Origin: Hyphomicrobiales bacterium | Lineage (GTDB): Bacteria; Pseudomonadota; Alphaproteobacteria; Rhizobiales; CAYWUX01 | Direction: 5' to 3' | Assembly: GCA_028279265.1 (NCBI GenBank) | Contig: JANQOC010000504.1 | Span: 1-5,535, forward strand | Length of the DNA: 5,535 nucleotides | Shown: piece by piece, positions 1-4,171 of the stretch | How the letters are laid out: each line of letters opens with the position of its first letter | How positions within the stretch are numbered: the first letter of the stretch is position 1 | The notes under the pieces: generated by a model | Database searches by the model: none | Told to the model about the DNA's origin: nothing | What the model saw: only the letters and a program-made list of their open reading frames with translations | Made by a program: the position numbers and the translations under genes

Positions 1-1
1 T

Positions 2-265
2 TGTCTCGCGCCCCTGATCGTAGTTGGCACGGTTCAGGCTGCTAACGCGGTAACTCTTGAAGCAACCCTGTCTTTTCTGGGAGTCGGTCTGCCGCAAACA
101 GAACCCTCCCTGGGTTTGCTGATCTCCAACGGGTTTGAATACATGCTCAGTGGACGTTACTGGATCAGCTTTTTTCCCGGAGTCATGCTGCTCATAACCA
201 TTGTCTCCATCAATCTTGTCGGTGATCGGTTACGGGACGTGTTTAATCCAAGGCTGCAACGATGA
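2..265 (+). CDS. ABC transporter permease, DppC/OppC family (3' end only)
   Basis: This is the C-terminal 87 residues of an inner-membrane permease of the dipeptide/oligopeptide/nickel importer type; the start lies before the window. The visible part has the family's hallmark stretch EATLSFLGVGLP (window residues 20-31), followed by PSLG, a hydrophobic last membrane segment around WISFFPGVMLLITIVSI (54-70), and the closing block NLVGDRLRDVFNPRL. That block is typical of DppC-like subunits, whose C terminus is NL.GD.LRD..NPR. The EAA loop that contacts the ATPases would lie just upstream and is not visible. The stop TGA at 263-265 overlaps the ATG of the next gene, so the subunit is coupled to its ATPases. 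It would form half of the transmembrane pore with a DppB-like partner expected upstream. The substrate is unknown: peptides are most likely by family, but nickel, glutathione or opines are possible. Confidence 0.93.
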   Translation, partial: CLAPLIVVGTVQAANAVTLEATLSFLGVGLPQTEPSLGLLISNGFEYMLSGRYWISFFPGVMLLITIVSINLVGDRLRDVFNPRLQR

Positions 266-1281
266 TGTCGGCACCGAAGCATGATATCGCTCCTGGCCGA
301 GAGGCTTTTCCGACGTTACAGGTCCAGAATCTCAGAACACATTTTTTCACCAAGGCAGGCATCGTAAAAGCCGTTGACGATGTAAGTTTCAATGTTAAGT
401 CCGGCGAAGTGCTCGGAATTGTAGGTGAATCCGGGTCCGGCAAGTCGGTGACCGGTTTTTCAATACTGGGACTTGTCGAGTTTCCGGGGCGAATTGTGTC
501 CGGATCTATTCTGTTCAAGAACGAAGAACTCGTCGGTGTCGGCGAAAGTCAACTTCAGTCACTGCGCGGAAATCGCATTGCGATGATTTTTCAGGACCCT
601 ATGATGACATTGAATCCGGTGCTGCGCATTGATACCCAGATGATCGAAACCATTCAGGCCCATAGAAACCTGGATCGCAAGGCATGTGAAGAAGAAGCCT
701 ATGCCATGCTCGAGCTCGTGGGGATTCCCTCGCCAGGTGAGCGACTGAAGAATTATCCGCATCAGCTTTCCGGCGGCATGCGCCAGCGTATCGCCATTGC
801 GATCGCCTTTCTTAACAAGCCGGATCTGATCATCGCCGACGAACCAACGACCGCATTGGACGTAACCATTCAGGCGCAGATTATCCACGAAGCGCAGCAG
901 CTTTGCCAGAAAACCGGAACGGCACTGATCTGGATCACCCATGATCTTGCTGTGGTCGCCGGAATCGCCGATCGAATTTGCGTCATGTACGCCGGAAGAA
1001 TTGTGGAATCCGGTGATACCAGCGATGTCATCGACAATCCCAAGCATCCTTACACCCATGGATTGATCGGGTCTGTTCCCAGCCACAACAAACGCGGGGA
1101 GCCATTATTCTTAATTCCGGGCATGACGCCTTCACTCCTCAACCTGGGGCCTGAATGTGCTTTCCAGTCCCGATGCTCCTCGACCACGGATGCCTGCAGC
1201 AGCGCTCCGGAAATTCAACCTCTCGACGAGGACCGGACAATTCGCTGTCACAATCCGCTGCAGGGAGGGGAGGAGCGATGA
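262..1281 (+). CDS. Peptide/nickel-type ABC transporter ATP-binding protein, DppD/OppD family
   Basis: A cytoplasmic ATPase of 339 residues that powers the importer whose permease ends just upstream. All nucleotide-binding motifs are intact: Walker A GESGSGKS (55-62), Q-loop Q111 in FQDP, signature LSGGM (169-173), Walker B LIIADEP (189-195) with D193 and E194, D-loop TALD (197-200) and switch H227. The C-terminal oligopeptide-transporter extension begins with HPYT (262-265). It contains four cysteines, C299, C305, C312 and C329 (spacing X5, X6, X16), the pattern that binds a [4Fe-4S] cluster in characterised DppD-type proteins. I infer the cluster here. The start is ATG 262, whose ATGA overlaps the permease stop; AAGG at 250-253 sits 8 bases upstream. 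A second ATG follows at once (265) and cannot be excluded. The length is normal for the family. It should pair with the next gene as a heterodimer. The substrate is not resolvable, so no symbol is assigned. Confidence 0.95.
   Translation: MMSAPKHDIAPGREAFPTLQVQNLRTHFFTKAGIVKAVDDVSFNVKSGEVLGIVGESGSGKSVTGFSILGLVEFPGRIVSGSILFKNEELVGVGESQLQSLRGNRIAMIFQDPMMTLNPVLRIDTQMIETIQAHRNLDRKACEEEAYAMLELVGIPSPGERLKNYPHQLSGGMRQRIAIAIAFLNKPDLIIADEPTTALDVTIQAQIIHEAQQLCQKTGTALIWITHDLAVVAGIADRICVMYAGRIVESGDTSDVIDNPKHPYTHGLIGSVPSHNKRGEPLFLIPGMTPSLLNLGPECAFQSRCSSTTDACSSAPEIQPLDEDRTIRCHNPLQGGEER
1264..1268 (+). promoter_or_regulatory. Shine-Dalgarno sequence fixing the start of the second ATPase gene
   Basis: GGAGG lies 9 bases before ATG 1278, within a purine-rich run (1262-1275) that includes a second GGAGG-like core closer to the ATG. 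This supports the start at 1278 over an in-frame ATG at 1155. The 1155 start would add 41 residues encoded inside the upstream gene and unrelated to an ABC domain. Confidence 0.75.
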
Positions 1282-2282
1282 CTATCGATCGTGATACCGT
1301 TCTTGAAACGCGGGATTTGAAAAAGCAATTTTTTCGTAAACTTGATGTTGCCGCTAAAATCGCCGCGGCCATCGGGGCTGATGTCGCAGAAGAAATCGTT
1401 CACGCCGTTGATGAGGTCTCATTTTCAATCGACAAGGGAGAAGTCGTGGGTCTAGTTGGCGAATCCGGATGCGGCAAGTCAACGGTGGGACGAATGATCG
1501 CCGGTATCCTGCCCAAAACCGGGGGTAAAATTTTTTATCGCGGCCAGGATACGGACAAGCTCAACAGCGAGGATCAGAAGCACTATCAGTTGTCTGTGCA
1601 GATGATATTTCAGGATCCGTTCGCGTCCCTTAATCCACGCATGCGTGTTCAGCAAATCGTTGGCGAGGCTCCGAATTTTCACGGCCTGGTGCCGCCGAAT
1701 GAACTCAGTGACTATGTCGACGAAACCCTGCTCAATGTCGGTCTCGACCCAAGTTTGAAGCAACGTTATCCGCACCAGTTTTCGGGCGGACAGCGCCAAC
1801 GCATCGGCATTGCCCGTGCCCTGGCGGTCAAGCCGGAATTTCTTGTATGCGACGAGGCGATTGCAGCCCTGGACGTTTCGATTCAGGCACAGGTGCTCAA
1901 TCTCTTTATGGAGCTCAAGGAGGATCTGTCGCTTACATACCTGTTCATCAGTCATGATCTCGGGGTTGTCGAACACATTGCCGACCGGGTGGTGATCATG
2001 TACCTCGGACGTTTTGTTGAAATTGCACCGACCGAACTTCTATTTGACGGTCCAAATCATCCCTATACACAGGCTCTACTTGATGAAGTGCCGCGTCTTG
2101 ATCAGAAGAAGCGGCAGTTTAATCCCATCAAAGGTGAAATTCCCTCACCTTTGGATCCCCCTCCGGGGTGCCATTTCCACCCCCGCTGTCCGCATGCATC
2201 GGATCGATGCAAACAGGAAGTCCCGGTTCTAAAGCAACTTGAGCCGGGTCACTGGTCGGCCTGTCATCTGAACGACGATTAA
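1278..2282 (+). CDS. Peptide/nickel-type ABC transporter ATP-binding protein, DppF/OppF family
   Basis: The second ATPase of the importer, 334 residues from ATG 1278, which overlaps the previous stop as ATGA. Motifs: Walker A GESGCGKS (61-68), Q-loop Q112 in FQDPFASLNP, signature FSGGQ (168-172), Walker B ending in D192-E193, D-loop ALD (197-199), switch H226. The C-terminal extension starts at HPYT (261-264) and has C298, C304, C311 and C329 (X5, X6, X17), again matching a [4Fe-4S]-type cysteine set. Two deviations are visible. The usual DEP after Walker B reads DEA (DEAIAALDVS). There is also an insertion rich in Ala and Ile at about residues 21-40, between LKKQFF and HAVDEVSF, longer than in E. 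coli DppF. I believe both occur together in an alphaproteobacterial subgroup, so they probably mark lineage rather than decay. Catalytic residues are all kept. It is the last gene of the operon in this window, with a stop TAA at 2280-2282. Confidence 0.95.
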   Translation: MTIDRDTVLETRDLKKQFFRKLDVAAKIAAAIGADVAEEIVHAVDEVSFSIDKGEVVGLVGESGCGKSTVGRMIAGILPKTGGKIFYRGQDTDKLNSEDQKHYQLSVQMIFQDPFASLNPRMRVQQIVGEAPNFHGLVPPNELSDYVDETLLNVGLDPSLKQRYPHQFSGGQRQRIGIARALAVKPEFLVCDEAIAALDVSIQAQVLNLFMELKEDLSLTYLFISHDLGVVEHIADRVVIMYLGRFVEIAPTELLFDGPNHPYTQALLDEVPRLDQKKRQFNPIKGEIPSPLDPPPGCHFHPRCPHASDRCKQEVPVLKQLEPGHWSACHLNDD

Positions 2283-2315
2283 AACCGGGTCAATGGGTTC
2301 TGAAAAAATGATCAG

Positions 2316-2340
2316 ATAGGCTGGGCACAAATAGGCTGGG
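2316..2340. repeat. 10-bp direct repeat between convergent genes
   Basis: The decamer ATAGGCTGGG occurs at 2316-2325 and again at 2331-2340, separated by CACAA, giving a 15-base period. It lies in the 89-base gap between the + strand ATPase stop and the - strand metallo-beta-lactamase-fold stop. I see no strong GC hairpin plus T-tract here for either direction; TCTGA/TCAGA (2299-2303 and 2312-2316) is only a 5-bp stem. The function of the repeat is unknown and it may be chance duplication. Confidence 0.4.
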
Positions 2341-2371
2341 TCAGCTCCCTCATGCGCAGAAGTGCCGAGAC

Positions 2372-3190
2372 TCAGGGACCGGGCAGGACATGAACGCGGG
2401 GTTTGCGCGGCAGGGTGGCCGCCGACAGGACGATGGAATTTTGTTCGCTGACTTCGACATCAAAATGAGGCCGGGCGACATCGAGAAAGTTGTTCAGGGT
2501 AAAACTGTCAAAATAGTGCATGGGCAGGACAACACGCGCCCGCAATTGTTTCAGCACAGTCATGACGACTTCCAGGTTCATCGTGTATATGCGATCAACC
2601 GGAACGAGTACGATATCCAGATGACCGATCATTCCCAGGTGCTGGGGCGTGAGTTCATGGTGTAAATGACCCAGGTGACCGATGCACATACCCGCAATTT
2701 CAAATATGAAAATTGAATTGCCGAAAGCTTCCAGGTCCAGGCCGAAGCTTCTGGTATCCGTCGGCACGTTGCGAATATAAACATCGCCGACTTCCAAATT
2801 ATGAGACGCCTGTCCGCCCTCGGGATTCCAACCGCGCAGGACATGTTGAATTCTGGGGTCAGGGAAATCCGTATAATGAGAACTGTGAGCCCTGTTCATG
2901 GTGACCACATCCGGCAGGATATTCGGTCCGGCATAACCCGTGTAGTCCGTGGCAATCTTGATGCCGCCGGGGCTTTCGATCAAAAATGTGGAATGTCCGA
3001 CAAATGTTATTCTGACATCGCCTTGATTCTGAGTGTTGGCATTTAAAGACGCAAAAATAACGCCGGGTGTCGTGTTGGCTACGGCCAGGCAGCGACTTTG
3101 TTTTGGGGCGGCGCTAACGATGGCTGCCTGAAAACACAACAAACCAAGTGCAAGAGTTATAGCAATTGTAAAATGATAGTTGCGGGACAT
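2372..3190 (-). CDS. Secreted metallo-beta-lactamase-fold hydrolase (UlaG/COG2220-like) with altered metal motif
   Basis: A 272-residue protein. Residues 1-27 form a Sec signal peptide (short polar N end, hydrophobic core ITLALGLLCFQAA, probable cleavage VSA|AP), so it should act in the periplasm or outside. The rest follows the UlaG/YcbL-like, COG2220-type metallo-beta-lactamase pattern: TFVGHSTFLIE (62-72), a strand ending in D82, a VTMNRAHSSHYTD block (96-108), GHLGHLHHELTP (171-182), DIVLVPVD (192-199) and VLPMHY with H225. The family's HxHxDH motif appears as RAHSSH (100-105), so the first His and the Asp are missing, and the Asp of HLGDLGH appears to be H175. Retained candidates for metal binding are H66, H102, H105, H172, H175, H177, H178 and H225. 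The start ATG 3190 has AGGGAGGA 6 bases upstream (3197-3204 on the complement). The substrate is unknown. The altered sites may define a distinct subfamily, or a protein that binds metal differently or not at all. Confidence 0.85.
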   Translation of the reverse strand: MSRNYHFTIAITLALGLLCFQAAIVSAAPKQSRCLAVANTTPGVIFASLNANTQNQGDVRITFVGHSTFLIESPGGIKIATDYTGYAGPNILPDVVTMNRAHSSHYTDFPDPRIQHVLRGWNPEGGQASHNLEVGDVYIRNVPTDTRSFGLDLEAFGNSIFIFEIAGMCIGHLGHLHHELTPQHLGMIGHLDIVLVPVDRIYTMNLEVVMTVLKQLRARVVLPMHYFDSFTLNNFLDVARPHFDVEVSEQNSIVLSAATLPRKPRVHVLPGP

Positions 3191-3239
3191 TCAAAGTCCT
3201 CCCTGGGTTGCCGCGCTATGCCCCTTGAATTTGGCTCGA

Positions 3240-3269
3240 ATTATAGAGAGTTTCTTTGAATGTAATCAA
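3240..3269 (-). promoter_or_regulatory. Sigma-70-like promoter of the metallo-beta-lactamase-fold gene
   Basis: On the - strand, a TTGATT -35 hexamer (3264-3269) and a perfect TATAAT -10 hexamer (3240-3245) are separated by 18 bases. Transcription would begin near 3233, leaving a leader of about 43 bases with the strong Shine-Dalgarno sequence. The gene can therefore be expressed independently of the thioesterase gene 118 bases upstream on the same strand. Confidence 0.6.
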
Positions 3270-3290
3270 GGGACCAATGTGCCCAATATC

Positions 3291-3300
3291 GGACTAGTCC
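3291..3300. repeat. Perfect 10-bp palindrome GGACTAGTCC
   Basis: A perfect, uninterrupted palindrome that starts 21 bases upstream of the -35 hexamer of the - strand promoter and ends 8 bases past the thioesterase stop codon. It could be a regulator half-site pair. It lacks a loop and a T-tract, so it is a poor terminator. Chance occurrence is possible. Confidence 0.35.
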
Positions 3301-3308
3301 ATAGGAGT

Positions 3309-3689
3309 TCAGGCTGGTTTGGGAAGGCTGCGCGGTTTGCCCTTGTCATCGATGGCGACAAACGTGAAGACACCTTCTGTGACCTTAACCTGTTCGCCAA
3401 TCCTTCCGCGTATGGCCCAGGCTTCCAGTTCGATGGCGACGGATGTGCGCCCTTCCTTTGACACCTTCGTGTAGACGCATAGAACATCTCCCACAAAAAC
3501 GGGCAACAGGAAGCTCATGGCATTTATGGCCACGGTAACGACCCGTCCGTCGGCCCGCTGGCCCGCACATATAGCCGCCGCGATATCCATTTGTGATAGC
3601 ACCCAGCCACCGAAAATGTCCCCGGCGGGATTGGCGTCCCCCGGCATAGCTAGGGTTTGAATCGTCAGTTCACCTTGAGGTCGTGGCAT
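3309..3689 (-). CDS. yciA: Acyl-CoA thioesterase, YciA family (hotdog fold)
   Basis: This enzyme hydrolyses acyl-CoA to free acid and CoA in the cytosol; YciA-type enzymes are broad in chain length. It is 126 residues, close to E. coli YciA. The single hotdog domain covers nearly the whole protein. It opens with PQGELTIQTLAMPGDANPAGD (4-24) and continues through GDIFGGWVLSQMD (23-35), GRVVTVAINAMSFLLPVFVGD (48-68), TSVAIELEAW (82-91) and VFTFVAIDDKGKPRSLP (107-123). These align along their length with YciA. D35 matches the catalytic Asp of Haemophilus YciA (D44). I chose ATG 3689 because AAAGG lies 8 bases upstream and the N terminus then matches the family. An in-frame GTG at 3716 would add nine residues, with no Shine-Dalgarno sequence before it. 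It may contribute to CoA or membrane-lipid homeostasis. It lies upstream of, and on the same strand as, the secreted metallo-beta-lactamase-fold gene, with no obvious functional link. Confidence 0.93.
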   Translation of the reverse strand: MPRPQGELTIQTLAMPGDANPAGDIFGGWVLSQMDIAAAICAGQRADGRVVTVAINAMSFLLPVFVGDVLCVYTKVSKEGRTSVAIELEAWAIRGRIGEQVKVTEGVFTFVAIDDKGKPRSLPKPA

Positions 3690-3697
3690 CGGGGAAA

Positions 3698-3702
3698 CCT
3701 TT
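3698..3702 (-). promoter_or_regulatory. Shine-Dalgarno sequence supporting the yciA start at 3689
   Basis: On the - strand AAAGG precedes ATG 3689 by 8 bases. The alternative in-frame GTG at 3716 has only an A/C-rich, unremarkable leader, so the shorter 126-residue product is preferred. Confidence 0.55.
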
Positions 3703-3847
3703 GGAAGAAACGGCACTAGCGTTGAACATTTGCACTGGATTGACAGAGTATGCCAGCAAAGCGCGAATTAGGCAGTGATCTGAACAATATCCATAAATGC
3801 AGGGATAGCAAATCCATGGCCGATTTCAGGGGAAAGTAAAGAGACAA

Positions 3848-3862
3848 TTAACATACTGTTAA
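3848..3862. promoter_or_regulatory. CtrA-box-like element, TTAA-N7-TTAA, also a perfect hyphenated inverted repeat
   Basis: TTAACATACTGTTAA has the exact spacing of the alphaproteobacterial CtrA recognition pattern (TTAA, seven bases, TTAA). It is also symmetric: TTAACA and TGTTAA arms around TAC. It lies about 160 bases upstream of the thioesterase start and about 310 bases upstream of the L,D-transpeptidase start. Envelope and division genes are common CtrA targets in this class, which makes the assignment plausible. The distance from both starts is long, and the symmetry equally suits another dimeric repressor. Confidence 0.4.
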
Positions 3863-3950
3863 GAGTTTGGCTGTGCAATTTGGAAATGGGGATAGTGCGG
3901 GTTGGGGCAAAGTCTGAGTATCGCTCTGCAGATTCTTGTTTCATGGTCTA

Positions 3951-3992
3951 AATTGGTGATGGTTAGAATGTGCCAATTGGAGAATCAATTCT
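3951..3992. repeat. Cluster of short AATT-centred inverted and direct repeats
   Basis: Within 42 bases there are AATTGG (3951-3956), the palindrome CCAATTGG (3973-3980), and AGAAT-CA-ATTCT (3981-3992). AATTGG at 3951 can pair with CCAATT at 3973 across 16 bases. AATTG at 3975 can alternatively pair with CAATT at 3986 across 6 bases. AATTGG also recurs as a direct repeat with a 24-base period. This arrangement resembles tandem operator sites or alternative weak stems. No function is assigned. Confidence 0.4.
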
Positions 3993-4084
3993 GGTTAATG
4001 ACACCATGAACACTCGGTTTTGAACTTGTGCCGGAATTTTGTCATCGACTTGGATCTAATCCCCTATTAAATACAGGTGCAACG

Positions 4085-4113
4085 CTTACAGAAACCCATT
4101 CTCGTGGTAAAAC
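4085..4113 (+). promoter_or_regulatory. Candidate promoter of the L,D-transpeptidase gene
   Basis: CTTACA (4085-4090) and TAAAAC (4108-4113) are exactly 17 bases apart, and each matches the sigma-70 consensus at four of six positions. Transcription would start near 4120, giving a leader of about 50 bases. TTGTCA at 4039 is a better -35 hexamer but has no -10 at an acceptable distance. This is a weak prediction. Confidence 0.25.
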
Positions 4114-4151
4114 TTTCAGGGGTCGCGAAAAAATCGCATTTTTGGTTTCTG
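4089..4151. repeat. Nested inverted repeats just upstream of the L,D-transpeptidase gene
   Basis: An 8-bp outer pair, CAGAAACC (4089-4096) and GGTTTCTG (4144-4151), flanks a small inner hairpin GCGA-AAAAA-TCGC (4125-4137) followed by ATTTTT (4138-4143). An alternative inner pairing is AAAAAT-CGC-ATTTTT (4129-4143). The inner hairpin with its T-run looks like a minimal terminator or attenuator, but its stem is only 4 bp. The outer pair could form in DNA or in a transcript begun further upstream. Confidence 0.35.
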
Positions 4152-4171
4152 GTACAAAAAATAAATAGACG

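Larger units (their letters stand above)
3690..4171. other. Gene-free divergent intergenic region
   Basis: About 480 bases separate the thioesterase start (- strand) from the L,D-transpeptidase start (+ strand). I see no convincing gene. The longest tidy small frame (ATG 3886 to TAA near 3951, about 21 codons) has no good ribosome site. The region is more AT-rich than the flanking genes and holds several short inverted repeats, listed separately. A weak - strand promoter candidate for the thioesterase is TTGCTA (3806-3811) and TATTGT (3784-3789) with 16-base spacing; each hexamer matches consensus at four of six positions. The region must contain the promoters of both divergent genes. Confidence 0.7.

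Noticed and set aside
559..1086. Long - strand open frame inside the first ATPase gene
   Set aside because: It is the reverse complement of a gene with full motif support, and its translation shows no domain.
1155..1277. 41-residue N-terminal extension of the second ATPase from an in-frame ATG at 1155
   Set aside because: The extension is encoded inside the first ATPase gene, has no ABC-like content, and the GGAGG-preceded ATG 1278 overlapping the upstream stop explains the start fully.
2372..3716. Thioesterase plus secreted metallo-beta-lactamase-fold protein as a new two-gene system
   Set aside because: They share strand and proximity only. The downstream gene has its own strong promoter, one product is cytosolic and the other exported, and nothing in the sequence links their chemistry.
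3740..3768. Perfect TTGACA at 3740-3745 on the + strand as a promoter
   Set aside because: No reasonable -10 hexamer at 16-18 bases (GCGAAT or CGAATT only), and it would sit more than 400 bases before the next + strand gene.
3886..3951. Short + strand frame of about 21 codons in the divergent region
   Set aside because: No good ribosome site, no recognisable composition bias or motif, and a length expected by chance.
3931..3986. GANTC sites (GATTC 3931, GAATC 3982) as a CcrM methylation cluster supporting cell-cycle control
   Set aside because: Two sites in about 480 bases is what chance predicts for this pattern, so they add no weight.
3690..4171. CRISPR array, tRNA or mobile-element ends in the gene-free region
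   Set aside because: No regularly spaced direct repeats of CRISPR length, no cloverleaf-like arms with CCA or T-loop consensus, and no terminal inverted repeats with target-site duplications.
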